64,000 nucleotides of DNA from Fonsecaea monophora (GCF_001642475.1 NW_019173949.1:124001-188000); one strand, 5' to 3'. Shown: positions 22,300-34,929, counted from the stretch's first letter. The notes: generated by a model from the letters alone, not told the origin. Numbers and translations: made by a program.

Positions 22300-24086
22300 T
22301 CACACGAGTTTGGTCTCGGCTGCGTCGTCGAATTGGTCGGGCGCTTTATCATCGATATTGGGGGCGGCTCTTGTAGGTGTCTTGAATAGTCGCTGTCCGC
22401 CCGTGATGAGATCTCTAAGGGTGGCGTAAACGACCAGTATCCAAAGCAGGAATACGCAAACCGAGGTTATCTGTGGTTGCAACGGTCAGCCGGGTGACAC
22501 GAAAAAAGCATGAGAGCATTACAGATCCAATGACGCGGAAAAACTTGGAGGGTATCTCTTTTGCGAGGGTATTGCTCGAGAGTGCAAAGGTGCCGATCGG
22601 AAAGGTGAACCTGTCCACTGTGAGTCGCCAAACTGCTTGACTGAGCCTTGTCCTCGGGACGAAACCTACCCCCACCAGCCCATATTGAACGGGAAGTGCT
22701 TGCAATGGTATATCGTTGCAACGGCAAGAAAAAGCCACAGCAAGGTGAACCCCCACAGGACCAAGGATAGAAGCACTCCCAAATTGTACGCCAGATCTCC
22801 GGCCAGAGGGTGGATGGTCTTGGTCGAAGCGAACACTTTCATCGCGACGCTTCCGAGCTTCATGATTGCAAACGCACCCATGTTCAAAGGACCCAAGGGG
22901 ATGAAACAAGAAACAATGACCTCGCGCGGCGGGAGTTTGTGGATGGTCAGACGCTGCCAATAGATGACGAGGATAAATATTGCAGAAGGAACGCCTACGC
23001 CCCAAAGGACATAGCCGATGATGACGGTGGCCAAAGCTTGCTCGTCGTTGGGCAAGACATTTGCAACCAATGCCGCGGTGGCGGATGCGACCACGGTGCC
23101 GATGACGGGGAACATCTGCAGTGCGGTGAACGTCGACAGGGGAGTCTCTTCCTGTCGTTTGATCACAAGCAGGAAGGGTAAGAACAAGGCACACAGCAGT
23201 GAGATGGCTGCATCGGCCATCCATAGCCTGAGCTGGTCAGCGAAAGGCTCTGTGCAAAACTGAGAGGCATCACTCACCCCCATGAAAGGTAAATGACCCA
23301 TCTGCCCCACGAAGGAGCGCACACAAACACCAGCATGTTGACGATAGTCCCGAGACTCTGTATGGTCACGTCAGCGCAATCTACCGAACGGCAGCCGGGG
23401 ACACCCACCACCGGTATGCTACTCAGAAAGAATGCCTGATTGGGCCGCTCGACTATAGTGATCCAGACCTTGGGGAACAGAACGAGCTGGAGAACGGACA
23501 CGAAGATGAAGAAGGCGAAGAGACCGATGTTCAGGCAGAACACAATGACCGAGAGCCAATACAACCATCTTGCGTTGTATGGGAATTGATTGAGGAGGCT
23601 CGCCACGACCTTGTGGTGTCCTGGAAATCAGCCGTTGTGTCAAAAGCAGATGAGACGAGTTCCTCGCCGGCTTCTGGATAGAAGGACAGGACCAGGAATT
23701 TGCATCAACTTGGCGAGTGGAAAGGCACTTACACCGGTGCCCATGGTCACCGTGAACCAGCTGCGTAAGCGCCGTCAACACGCAGCCTCGACATTTGGAG
23801 AGAGTTGGACGTACGACGGCGTGAAGTACTTGACATATTTCCTCCATCCCAGCTCACCCTTTTTCCTAAGCTCCAGAGCCATCTGTTTGCCATCCTGCGT
23901 CGACAAACGAGAAGCTGGTGGGAGAGAGGTAACTTCAGGGCCGTCCCCCAGAGCCGGGTTCCAACATGCGATGTCGCCATCTTCGGCGGTCCCTCCACTC
24001 AGGGTCTTTTGTAGGGAAACGGCAGCATTAGTGACAAGTCTGGTCAGCGTCCTGGGGCGAGTCGGTCGAGACGGAGCTTCAGGCAT
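22300..24086 (-). CDS. SSU1: TDT-family transporter, Ssu1-like sulfite efflux pump
   Basis: Plasma-membrane transporter of the tellurite-resistance/dicarboxylate (TDT) family; fungal Ssu1 members export sulfite, whereas Mae1 members carry malate. Seven exons: 24086-23815, 23760-23733, 23609-23409, 23357-23278, 23227-22670, 22610-22523 and 22470-22300, totalling 465 residues. Introns run 50-123 bp. Family hallmarks are WFTVTMGTGVVASLLNQFPY at the start of the membrane domain, the LGTIVNMLVFVC helix, LPPREVIVSCFIPLGPLN and FNMGWWGFTFPIGTFALSS. About ten hydrophobic segments are visible. Residues 1-90 are a hydrophilic N-terminal tail and the last ~45 a hydrophilic C-terminal tail. The LPPREVIVS-GPL block and overall pattern favour the Ssu1 side over Mae1; substrate is inferred. 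Intron 23358-23408 is 51 nt with no in-frame stop, so retention would add 17 residues. Confidence 0.88.
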
Positions 24087-25280
24087 TGCCCTTTTTGTGG
24101 AGGAAAGGAGCGGACCTGGGAGTAAATGTGTGTCACGGAATGCTGCTTGTGACGTGGAGGGACAGGGGCGGCGGAGATATTTGCTAAAGATTGATATGCT
24201 TTCTCCGCGGTACGTGAGAGCTGCAACGACCTCTAAAGGACAGGCACAGATCACCTCGTTCACCCCCGAATGTCCTTTATTGTGCCACTGCTATAGCCTT
24301 GTAGACATCGTTCCGTCAATGGAATGTAGTGAGATTGCGGATGGGTAGATGGAAGTGATGGAGAGGAGAGAGTCGGAGAAGGACATATAGAAAACAGCAG
24401 CGAGGTTGAAGTTATTATTATTTTTGAATCTGGACCAAAGCGGGATCATGCGGCACGTTGTAGCGAACCGGGATTAGCGAGCTTGTGCCCAGCAAGGTTC
24501 TTCAGGTGTCCTAATATTATTGACTGGTCGAAATCTGGAAGGAGACGAATACCCGATCCAGCTTGAGGCTGGAGAGGGGGAGATGAGAAACTCAGGGTTG
24601 GATGGTGAATGGGGAAGTGTGAATGGTGGATGGTGGGAGGGAGGCTGATGCGCAGTTGGTGAAAAGTGTGGCTGCGTCTCCATGGCGCATGCAGCTTACG
24701 AAATCGATACGAGACACAGATTCTGCATTATCCCTATTCCACTCGACACCCTTGACACTCTCATCCTCAAATATGAATCGCAAGGTAGCAAGTGACTAAC
24801 TAGGAGAAGCCATATTGACATTGAGAGAAAGAAAACCCTCCAAAAGTGGCGGCTCTGTCCGCCAAATTTCCCTCCAACCTGCGTCGAATTGTAAAGACGA
24901 TAGATATCAGGCTGCTCCTCGCTGCACTCCTCTGCTCTGATTGATCTCCCGTGTTGATCCTCGTGTTCTCAACCGCTGATCCCTCCGCCGTCCACCAAGA
25001 TGTCTTGACCGGAAAGCGCTGAAAAATGATCCAAGCCCAAACGGAAAAGTACTGACGCCTGCAAACGCTAGACCCAGCGCGGAGATCTCGTCTCTTTGCA
25101 TGACCACATCGGAACGCCATCTAACGAACCGCATAGCTCTTCGGCGGTCCGCTGATATCTGGTTCAAGCACCGAGGTGTGCGGTTCTGGTTGGTTTTTTG
25201 GGGTCGGCTCCTGCCAATAGGTGTTTTGAGGTTGCTCGTGCTGTTGCAGATATCGAAATCTACAACTACGACAGAAGGGT
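24087..25280. other. intergenic, 1.2 kb
   Basis: Holds the sulfite-pump promoter and the 3' flank of the Nmd4-like gene. A minus-strand frame at 24907-25284 (125 codons) overlaps the 3' flank; a stretch of it is hydrophobic and Phe/Gly-rich, but there is no family match I can name. Confidence 0.45.
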
Positions 25281-26598
25281 TCAAGGGACGAACAGTCGAC
25301 CTCTGCCGCGGGTCGATCCACGTTCGAACGAATTGCTGTAGCCGCGGTTCAAGTTCGACCCTCGACCCCCTCCACGGCCGTAGTTTCGATGAGTCCCCCG
25401 ACCACTGCTGAACTGGGGTGGGACATGGTTGCTCGTGTTGACGAGCGGTGTACTGCCTCGCGCGAAGCTGCCGCGGTCAAAGGAATCGGGGTCGATCTCT
25501 TCCACAGGAATCTGTGGCTTGTTCTGCACCGCCTGCGCAGGGGTGCTAAAGGAGGTTCGGGGAGACCGTGTATTTCCTCCTCGGCTGCGGACGCTTCCTG
25601 CGGCAGCGCCTCGCGACGATTGTGCTCCGCGGGTCGAGCCTCGACCTCTTGGTTTAAAGACGACCTCTTCCTCGTCACTCTCAACGTCATCATAGCTGAA
25701 AAGGGTCTTCAGCTCGGAGTTGGACACTCGTTTCGCCTTGTCCTTCTTGGAATTGTCTGGCGCGGGTGATTCTTTCTCTCCCAAGCCAAGCGCACTCCTC
25801 AATTGGTGGATATTCTTAGTCGGTATACCAAAGTCCCGGGCAAGGTGCATAGTATCAGCCGAGTTGGTCAGGAAGATAAGGCCTTCATCGGCAGGGGCCT
25901 TCTTCTCGTGTACATACCAGACGACGGGGTTCAGAAGAGATTTGAGCGATGGTGGGACGGGTGTTTGATCGTGGCTAATGATGGTGGCAGACTTGACCTC
26001 AGGGCTGGTCTTAGAGCTCTGCGGTCCAGAAGAAGAGGGGGATAACGGTGGCGTAGAGCCGGGCGACATGTTTGCAGGTTCTTTGGCAAAGTTGAGTTTG
26101 TCCAAGAGGACCTGCGACAACGGGCCTGCGACCCCCGCGCTGACTTTGAAGGGGATTTCCGAGTCCTTCTCCTGTTTGTTGTCCATGATTGGGATGGGGT
26201 CCTCTCCTTCGTGCATCCCAGCAGTCTTCATGCTTTCATTCGTGTAGTGTGCCTCCACCTCAGCCCATGTAGGGTATTGGTCGTCGGGACCTTGGAGGAT
26301 GACAGGGTCATGCCGTAAATCGCCGCGAGACGAAGTGCTGCGGTCGAGAAACTTGACTGCTTTGCGCGCACTGATGCCAATCTGTGAAGAATCCTTCTTC
26401 AGAACATTCAGGCGAGAAAGCGCTGAAGCCAATTAGCGGGACACGAAGAATTTGCGACACACGGGCAGCCATACTGTACAGGGGCACAACAAGAATGATG
26501 AGGCCCTGCGAAACCCAGCTCTCAATCTCCTCGAGACTTCTGGTCAAGGCCGTGTCGTCTACGAGACAACGGATGACATTGTTTTTTGACATTTTCAT
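25281..26598 (-). CDS. NMD4: PIN-domain protein, Nmd4-like
   Basis: Resembles yeast Nmd4, a PIN-fold protein that accompanies Upf1 in nonsense-mediated mRNA decay. Two exons, 26598-26475 and 26422-25281 (intron 26423-26474, 52 bp), give 421 residues; an alternative ATG at 26592 removes two. The PIN-like region opens with RCLVDDTALTRSLEEIESW, continues IILVVPLYTLSRLNVLKK and GISARKAVKFLDR, and is closed around residues 210-255 by GLIFLTNSADTMHLARDFG. Splicing is needed to rebuild the PLYTLSRLN strand, which supports the intron. The C-terminal ~130 residues are Arg/Gly-rich (many RG and RGR units), ending in RGRGRLFVP, an RGG-like tail that may bind RNA. The yeast protein is shorter; the middle and tail here are expanded. 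Active-site acids look only partly conserved, so nuclease activity is doubtful. Confidence 0.72.
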
Positions 26599-27247
26599 GG
26601 TTTGCCGCTTGTGAATCTGTATTGGATCGGGGTGACGATGTGTGGGCTATAGGGCGAAAAATTGACGATTCATCGGCGCAAACTTTGGAAGGTGCGGTAG
26701 CCAGGCGCTACAACTGTATACTTCCAGTCATCGGTCAGCGAGGTGAAATTCCACGAAGAGATTATGGCAGGGAGTTCAGGGCATGGCAGTCAAGGCGCAG
26801 GCAATACCGGGTGTGTCTGTGGTGGAGAGCAAGCAGTAAGGATAGGTGCGCATCTTCGCTAGGAATAGTTTGACGCCGTGATGCGGCCACCAGTTGGTTT
26901 CATGTGAGGATGCATCGACAGGACAGGCTTGCGAAGTGAAGAAGAGTCCAACTTCGCGTGAAGAGTAAGAAGATGAAGTAGTTGTTGTTGTGCGGTGGGT
27001 GGTAGTGGAGTGGGAATCAAGAGGATCGGAGGTTGGACTTGCGCGGGAAGCGGGACGCAGTCAAGCAACAAGCACCCGATCAAAACTGCGGGTGAGCGAA
27101 TCAGCCCTGGATTCTGACCATCTCCGCTCTCCTGTCCCCCAACGGCGCAGCCTGAACTTGAATTTAGCCCCGAGCACACACCACAGGGTCCTCAGATTCT
27201 CAGTCTCTGAAAAGAGTCTACTAGGTCCTCGCTCTATGGAAGCGCCT
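26599..27247. other. intergenic, Nmd4-like promoter
   Basis: Two minus-strand genes flank this 649-bp stretch. No gene or repeat is seen. Confidence 0.5.
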
Positions 27248-28838
27248 CTAAAATACCGTCAGACAACTTACGGTGTCATTCTTGAGGACCTCAAACAGCA
27301 TCCCCGGAAATCCAAACAACTCCGTGTTGCTCATCACCCCTCTAATGTCTGCTGTACTGTGGCTGTCCGCCTTTTCTCGAGTCGGGCTTTCCTCGAGGTC
27401 ACCCAGCAGCTCTATTGAGCTCTCTGGACTCTCTCCCCAACCCCTGTTGAGAACCATGCCTCGCTGCATTTGTTTCTCCTCCTCCTCGTCCTTGTAAGTG
27501 TCATGCCACACCTCTTTCAACGCTTGAGATATCTCGGAGAATGTCATTTCTGATGTTAAGATCGGACCTCGGCCTTCTCCACGAGTCCGTATTACCCACC
27601 GACTTCTTCGATGACGATTGAAGGCGAACGAACCCGGTATATTGCCGTGTAAGAAGATCTTGGTGGCGACCAGTTGCGCGCTGGAAGAGGCAGGACTCTC
27701 ACTGGGTGCTGAATCGGGAAAAGGTATTGATCTTGTGGCTGGGGATGATATCAGGATGTCAAATCCATGTTTAAAGTAGTTGTAGAAACACTCATCACCC
27801 GACGAACCCACCCTATCTTCCTCCAAGTCGGGTTCGAAATCGGATTCTTCGGTATAGCTTTGAACTGAAGACTGGTCGGTGTCCAATGCCTGAGGGTCGA
27901 GTCCTGGGGACATGCTAGACCGCCGCCGGTTCGCAGGGTTGCCGGCGGCATGGATGGAGATTCGCCTGTCATTTTTACGATATATGGCATCGGGCGGCCC
28001 CAGCTCTGCCACGAGATCTTGTGGCGTTGTTTCACTCAATGCGATCACCATAGGGGGAGAGCCCCTCCGGAGTAATTCCAGTCTGCCACCCCCGAACACT
28101 CTTACCTCTTCGATCTCGTCTGGGACCGTCTCAACGGACTTGCCAACCAGCGTTGGCGAACGAGGATATGTTGGAGGCCTCGTGTACAAGTTTGATCTTG
28201 CTTCTGTCCACGAGGACCCTGAGAAGACGGCCATAGACTTTGCCGGTCCAGTTGCATTGGACGACAAAATCGACACAAAATCAACTTTTTCAGACCAGGA
28301 TTTGTGTTTCACGGGAAATGTGAATGCCAGTCCTGGATAGGAGAGTACATAAGTACCATCCGAAACGCCGGAATCCGGAGCAATATATTCGCCGGCGTAT
28401 GTTGGTCCAAAGAGACGATTGTAGACATGTCGAAACGTTGGCCCGGTGGAAGAGCCTTCGTCTTGGCCGATCTCGTCCGAACCCTTGATTCGACGGACCA
28501 GATCGGTATTCTTATAAACAAAGGAGCTCAGCGAGAAGTCCAAAACTTCGATTAGCCGTAGACGCTGGTCTGGGCCATCGAACCGAAGCCTCAGCCCGTT
28601 ATAAGGAAGGCTAAGAACAACCGGTTGCGTGATTGGCTCTGTAGCGGAATAGGACAGATCGAGCTTTGGATAGAGTTGCGGTGACGCTTTCAGCCTTGTA
28701 ATTATACTGTAGATAGAAGATCCAAGAGCTGATACGATTAGCATCAACAACTCCAAGGAGGGATATACACGTACTTATCCAACTGATGCCCCTTTCTGGC
28801 TGGATCTGAAAAGCAGCCTTGGAGGCGGTTTCCGTCAT
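27248..28838 (-). CDS. PHAF1/UPF0183 family protein
   Basis: Fungal homologue of the eukaryotic PHAF1 (C16orf70, UPF0183) family, which in animals binds phagophores during autophagy; the fungal role is inferred by family only. Two exons, 28838-28775 and 28728-27248 (intron 28729-28774, 46 bp), give 514 residues. Family signatures are the N-terminal GISWITLGSSIYSIITRLK, LPYNGLRLRFDGPDQRLRL, the HVYNRLFGPTYAGEY and YVLSYPGLAFTFPV pair, LGPPDAIYRKNDRRISIH, YNYFKHGFDILIS, TKIFLHGNIPGSFAFN and the terminal GMLFEVLKNDTVSCLTVF. A consensus donor GTAAGT lies near the 3' end, but the unspliced reading matches the family's C-terminus. Ser-rich and acidic insertions lie between conserved blocks. It is divergent from the kinesin gene. 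Confidence 0.85.
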
Positions 28839-29244
28839 GACGAAGGCAGCATGCCGGGACAGAAGAGGAAACGACGGTAAGTTGCCCGCTGAGGGAAGGT
28901 CTTTGTGATATTTAACCTGATGACCACATCAAACAAGAATAGAAGACAAGTCACAAGGGAGTCAGAACAAGTGCCACACGAGGTTAGTCGGGCCGGCGCA
29001 TGGACCAATCAGAAGCTAGTACCACAAGGGCCTTATCACGTGCTAGCCTTGCCACTTTAGCGCCTTGGCATTGTTTACATTCCGTCCTGTTTCGTTTTGC
29101 TGGCCGAGGGAAGCATCGCTCCGCCAAACTCGTATCCTTGTTCTCTAACCCCGGTACCTTGTTATATGGCGAAGTAGACCCAGATGCAGCTCCCGCACCC
29201 TCAATAACACTCCATCTACTATCACCCGCCACTACTGCGCCAAC
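28839..29244. promoter_or_regulatory. Divergent PHAF1-like / kinesin promoter
   Basis: A 406-bp interval between divergent genes. A CCAAT box is at 29005-29009 and a CACGTG E-box at 29037-29042. Confidence 0.45.
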
Positions 29245-32200
29245 ATGTCAGGATCACACCGTCCTGGATATTCCTCCAGCAGAACCTCAATGCGCCCTCC
29301 ACCGAGACCGCATGGCGCCCACTATCCCTCGATAACCGGCCGAGCGCCATCCCCAGCAGAGTCACTGTCCTCAAGCGGTGCTTCTAACGCAGGCACTAAA
29401 AGAAAAGAGAGGGATTTTGATCAGGACCATGGCGAGGAGACAAACATCCATGTCGTGGTGCGATGTCGGGGTCGAAGCGCGAGAGAAGTTCGAGAAAATA
29501 GTGGGGTGGTGGTATCAACAAGCGGAGTAAGAGGAAAGACTGTTGAATTGTCAATGGGACCCAATGCAATCAGCAACAAGACCTACTACTTCGACAAGGT
29601 GTTCTCTCCTGCGGCAGACCAGACAATCATTTTCGACGACGTCGTAGCGCCCATATTGAACGAAATGCTGACGGGATTCAATTGCACAATATTTGCCTAT
29701 GGGCAAACTGGAACGGGTAAGACATACACCATGTCGGGCGACATGACAGATACGCTTGGACTGTTGTCTGATGCGGCCGGCATTATTCCCCGAGTACTGT
29801 ACTCATTGTTTCAGAAATTGGAAGCGGATGAGGTCGAGTGTTCAGTTAAATGCTCCTTCATCGAGCTCTACAACGAGGAATTGAGAGATTTGCTATCGTC
29901 GGACGATTCTGTCAAGCTAAAAATCTTCGACGACACAAGCAAGAAGAGCCACTCCGCTACAGTGGTCCAAGGCATGGAAGAATCGCATATCCAAAATGCC
30001 GCAGCTGGCATCAAGCTGCTGCGGGAGGGCAGCCACAGGCGTCAAGTCGCAGCCACCAAATGCAACGACCTCAGCTCTCGTAGCCACACAGTCTTCACCA
30101 TTACCACATATATGAAGAAACCCAATAACACAGGCGAAGACTATATCTGCTCCGGGAAACTTAACCTTGTTGATTTAGCTGGGAGTGAAAACATCCAAAG
30201 AAGTGGCGCAGAGAACAAAAGAGCCGCTGAAGCCGGACTCATCAACAAGAGCTTATTGACACTTGGAAGAGTGATCAATGCCCTAGTGGACAAAAGCTCG
30301 CATATCCCTTACCGAGAATCGAAGTTGACAAGACTGCTGCAAGACTCGCTAGGTGGAAGAACAAAGACATGTATCATAGCCACAGTTTCGCCAGCAAAGA
30401 GCAATCTCGAGGAGACGATTTCGACCCTGGATTATGCGTTCCGTGCGAAGAATATTCGAAACAAACCGCAGGTCAATTCGATGATATCCAAGAAAACTTT
30501 GCTGAAAGAGTTCACCACCGAGATTGAAAAACTCAAGAGCGAATTGATTGCTACAAGACAGCGTAACGGCGTCTATCTCACCAATGAGCAGTACGAGGAG
30601 ATCACGGTCGAGAGTGAATCCAGGAGGATACTGAGCGAGGAACAAAAGGCTCGGATCGAAACGATGGAAGTCAGTTTGCGCAACAAAGTTCAAGAGCTCT
30701 TCAGCCTGACCAACAACTTCACAATGCTGAAACGAGACAATGAAGGGACTCGGGTGACCCTGGAGAGCACAAAAGATGTGCTTGAAAAGACCGAAGCTGT
30801 TCTTACAGACACAGCAAGGCTGCTCGAGGAGGAAACTGCTCTTCGCGAAGCACATGAATTGACGGAGGAGAAACTGCTCGGAATTGGGACAGAGCTGGTC
30901 TCGACTGTTGGTAACTCTCTGAAGGATATCGATGGTCTGCAAGCCAAACTCAGACGGCGTTCTCTCCTTCACTCTCAGAACCGCGAGGCGTGGAACTCTT
31001 CTCTAACTCGGGTCATTGACGTCTGTGGCCTGGTTGACGAACGCATCGGAAGCTTTCAAGCGGCACATGCAGAAGCCGCCGCCGCAAGCTCTCGTCGCAT
31101 CGAGTCGTTTATTGCGGCCGAGATGGCGCACATGGAGACTTCTGCACAACTATCTAGGGAGAAGTCGTCCCAGCTGGCCGAAGACTGCGCTGGTGTCGAA
31201 AACCAGTCGTCGCAGGCCAGAGATTCGATGAATAACGTTCTCGAGGAGATCAAAGATCTACGTGAGAATGTCAAGGACAACCTAAGCGAGGGTCTTCAAG
31301 GTCTTTCGCAGGCAGCTGCGAAGATATCCGCAGAAGTGATTTCGGAGCTTGAGCAATTCCATACTCAATTGCATTCGTCTTACAGCGGGCTGGGGAAAGA
31401 CTTTAAAGCGATGTTCGATGACCTTACCAGGCAACTGGCAGGCCAGCGAGAGGAAATCGAAGCCTTGTCATCGGCGCTCCAATCGGCCAGTCGCACAAGC
31501 ATTGAGGCATCGCTGTCGGCCTCGACCCAGCTCGAAGCCATCAGGGACGAAGAGAGAAGGGCTGCTGCGGAGGAGAAAGAGAAGCTCAAGGAGCAGATCA
31601 TGAAACTGGTTGATTCGTCACATCAACAGCAAGAACAGAGACTGTCCAGCAGACTGAATAATGTCCAGTCACACCTCGTTGAGGCGACAGAACAGTTCGA
31701 AAGTGCCGACAAGTCGTATCGCGAGGGAATAGACAAGTGGACAGCTCAAGGCGACGAACTCATGGCACAGGTCGTTACGTCAAAGGACGAACTGAAGACT
31801 AAGATTAAGGGCGATTGGACGGTATGTACAGCACATTTTGGTCATGGGTATAGACTAACATCTCGCAGGCAGTCAGTACGCGGAACCTGGCCATCCAGAA
31901 ATCCACCAAGGCCGTCCACGAGGAAACGGTCAAGATTGTCGATGCCCAACTTACGCAGATGTCGACTCAAATGGGGGCTCTAGATGAATTTGTGACGCGC
32001 GCTCGACTACAGAACGACAGTCATCATACCGAACGCTTGCAGTGCTTAAAAAAGGCTATATCGCGTGCTCAGGATGGTCTCAGCAGTCTTGAGAAGGAGT
32101 CGGAGCAGCGGCGTGAGATATTTGGAAACTTTACAGAGGAACAGGAGACAAATCGAGGAGAGCTCGAAAAACTCGTCGGATCATTGGAGTCAGAGACAAG

Positions 32201-32924
32201 GCATCCTCTCCAGAGCATAAAGGCAGAACTCTCAGAAGCAACTTTGATCGAGTACATTCCAACTGGAGAGACGCCGCAAAAGAGGGAGTGGAATTACCCG
32301 ACATACCTGCCACGAACCGAAAATCACGAAGCTATCATTGCCAGGCTGAGGGGCTTGCCTGACCCTACTCTGATTGTCAAGACGCCTACATCAACAAAGA
32401 CGCCTGGCCATTCGCCCAGGAAGCAAGCATCACCGCGCAAGGGGCCAGCATCGCCCTCGAAGCTGCCGAGTCCGAGCAAAACCAAGATCTTTACGGATAT
32501 TCAGAATCCTACAATCCAGGCATCTTGTACTACATCGCTATCTCAAACACAAGGCGCCGCCAGCGGGGTTCCTCCCATTGAGCCGAAATGTGGGTTGAAG
32601 GAAGTCGACATCAACGTGATTAACAGTAATCGAGCGACAGCGTCATCGTCGACATCTATGACATTGTCCAACATTGACGAAAAGCCAGTGCTGCTCGACT
32701 TTAGCAAGAGCATTGGCAGCGGAAGTCAACAGCCACCACTCAAGAGGCATGCGACGACCAACGCCGTTGTCGAGAGCAGACTGCCTACTGCGAAGCCGGG
32801 CAGAGTGACAAGGAGTACAATGGCTGGGTTAATAGGGATAGGCATGGGTGGCGTGGAGAATTTGAGTCAGAGTATCGGACCAATGGGTGGAGGTAGGAGG
32901 CTGAGAAGCAGTCCCTCCGGCTAG
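29245..32924 (+). CDS. bimC: Kinesin-5 mitotic motor (BimC/Eg5 type)
   Basis: Bipolar plus-end motor that slides antiparallel microtubules to build the mitotic spindle. Exons 29245-31821 and 31869-32924 (intron 31822-31868, 47 bp) give 1210 residues, close to other fungal kinesin-5 proteins. The motor domain covers about residues 65-430, with the P-loop GQTGTGKT at 153-160, switch I NDLSSRSHT, and switch II LVDLAGSENIQ followed by SLLTLGRVINAL. The neck and long stalk (about 430-980) are Glu/Lys-rich coiled coil with weak breaks. The C-terminal tail has the BimC box GETPQKREWNYPTYLP with Thr994 in a TPxKR context, the conserved CDK site that targets the motor to spindles. A Pro/Ser-rich disordered tail with repeated SPxK-like sites follows. 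Confidence 0.97.
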
Positions 32925-33708
32925 ACACCCATGGTTGTGGCAATCTGTGTTGTCTTCTGGTCAATACGACGGATGGGAAGTTTTTGCACTGTGGCGGTGG
33001 TTACTTGGGGAGTTTTGGAGACATGTTTGGTGGATCCCGATGAATCGAATCACATTGCGTTCAAGTCGAGTACTGTTAGAGATACCCCCGTCAGTTGGCC
33101 GTGGTTTTGTCGCTGTTTTTGGGTCGGTTGATATCAGGAATAGATAGATGAGGATACGTGGAATGGGTCTCGTCGGGACCGGGAGGTCTGGATGAGCGAG
33201 AAGGACATGGATATCGGATCCAGTACCAGGAACACATTGCTGAGTCAACTACAAGCCACGTCGTACGTACCTCGAACTTGTTGTATCTGATCCCAAAGTC
33301 CAATAGACCGACACCAAGCCACGCTTTCCACGTCACAACCATCGGGTCTGTATGCAGTGGCCGAGATTGGGCAGGCCCAGCAGAGGCTTATTGTCGAGTC
33401 GGTAGAGGTACAAGGTAGACCCTCACCTGTCAGATCCCTGTGTTGGTGTGCCGGTACTGGTATTTCGTCCAGGGTGGAATGCAGGAAGAACCCTCCCTTG
33501 TTTTCGAAGAGAGTCTCTGTCCGTCGACTTGGCTGTGTCCAATTCCCGAGATTTATTGAGGAAACCGTCTCGCGGACAGGAGGGGAGGAGGCACCTGCGT
33601 TCAGATACCTCGCACCTCCCTCCCCCTCTCTCTCTTCCTCATTAACTAGAGATAGCCTAACATGATATAGACGCTACCAAGACAACCAAGTCAATACCAT
33701 TCCACAGG
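32925..33708. other. intergenic between convergent genes
   Basis: Holds the 3' regions of the kinesin gene and of the caspase-like gene. No gene is supported. Confidence 0.5.
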
Positions 33709-34929
33709 CTATTGTGGCCTCGCTTCCTCCTTCTTTTCGGTCTTCCAGTTTGGCTTTTTGTGCGCCTCCAAAAGTATTTTGTCGCGCTTGGTCCGATCGA
33801 GTAGATAGTGCACAGTCTGGGGAAATGCCTTGCGATTGCGATGTCCCTTGCGTCTTCCTTCCAAAAACTTGTTGCCCAGAATGGTGTTCATGTCGCGAAC
33901 GACCGTGGCCATCGACACAGCATCCTCCTTATCAAGAAGATTATGTTTCAGGGACTCGAGCAGAGCCTGGGTCATCCAATTTGCAGTTCCAACGTCCCAG
34001 CCGCAGGCCCCAATCAGCTCCTTGCGGTAAGGATTGAATCCCTCCTTGCTTTCCTGGCTTTTCGCCGTACGGTCGCCCTTCTCGACACCTTGCCACGCCT
34101 CACCCAGGGCGGCAAGTCCCGCATTGCAGCAATCAAGAATGACCAGCGTGTCGTACTTTGCATCCAAAATCTTTCTCCTGAGGGTTGGTCTTTTCTGGTC
34201 GTCTGGCTTTTTCTGGTCGTCTGGCTTTTTCTGGTCGTCTGGCTTTTTCTGGTCGTCTGGCTTTTTCTGGTCGTCTGGCTTTTTCTGGTCGTTATAATGC
34301 CACCTCACCTTGGCAACGCGCTGATATCTTTGCCTGGAAGTTTATCAGTCACTCGGAAAGAGATTGTTTCCAATTCACCCACCATTCGTTGGTTATCTCT
34401 TTCCTGGTTCCATCATCGCCGATGGTGTCGCTCTCGGCGTGGGCAAGGTGCTCCAGGATCAAACCCATCGTGCGTCCCAGGTCGTATGTATCGTCCGGAA
34501 TGTTATGGCTTCGGAGATTAGTTAGAATCGAGTATTGATAGGGCATACTCTGGGCTCTGACCTGACGAGTTCCAGTCCATCGTCAGACACTCCGCCATGT
34601 CCGTGATAGTAAATGATGAGAAGTGTATCTTCCTCCTTCTCTGCCTTCTTCTCTGCCTTCTTCGCTGGCCTCTTCAAGAACTCGTCCACTTTCTCATATA
34701 AGGCATTCTCAGAGTCTTTCATAGGGATATCAAACGCCTCAACGTCCTCGACGTCATAGCCCAACGTCTTAAACGCTTTCTTGAGACCCTTGGTTTCATT
34801 GTTCAGACATTTCCCCAGGTCGTGGTATTTGAAAGTGAGCAGCAAGGCCTTGACATGAGCATATTTGTTGTCTCTAGGTCCCTCTTTCTCGCTCCCCTGC
34901 TGAGTACGTGAGTTATTTTTGTTCGACAT
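33709..34929 (-). CDS. Caspase-like (C14, metacaspase-type) protease with hexapeptide repeat
   Basis: Predicted cysteine protease of the caspase/metacaspase clan. Three exons, 34929-34562, 34508-34379 and 34320-33709 (introns 34509-34561 with a CTAAC branch point, and 34321-34378), give 369 residues. The His motif IIYYHGHGG places the catalytic His at 111; the Cys motif LVILDCCNAG places the catalytic Cys at 231. Both are intact. There is no glycine/proline or zinc-finger prodomain, unlike type I metacaspases, so it is a short stand-alone form. Between the two motifs, residues 176-211 are six tandem DDQKKP hexapeptides encoded by an 18-bp repeat. A Lys/Glu tract precedes the His motif. The ATG at 34929 is preferred because upstream frame sequence lacks an ATG. 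The cleavage target is unknown. Confidence 0.8.
34186..34293 (-). repeat. 18-bp coding minisatellite, six copies
   Basis: Six in-frame copies of an 18-bp unit (plus-strand reading ctggtcgtctggcttttt), encoding NDQKKP once, DDQKKP four times and DDQKRP once, lie inside the caspase-like gene. Copies are almost identical, which indicates recent expansion. Confidence 0.93.

Noticed and set aside
27240..27280. Extra 3' intron in the PHAF1-like gene from the GTAAGT donor
   Set aside because: The unspliced C-terminus FEVLKNDTVSCLTVF matches the family's ending, and the nearest acceptor would leave an implausibly short intron.
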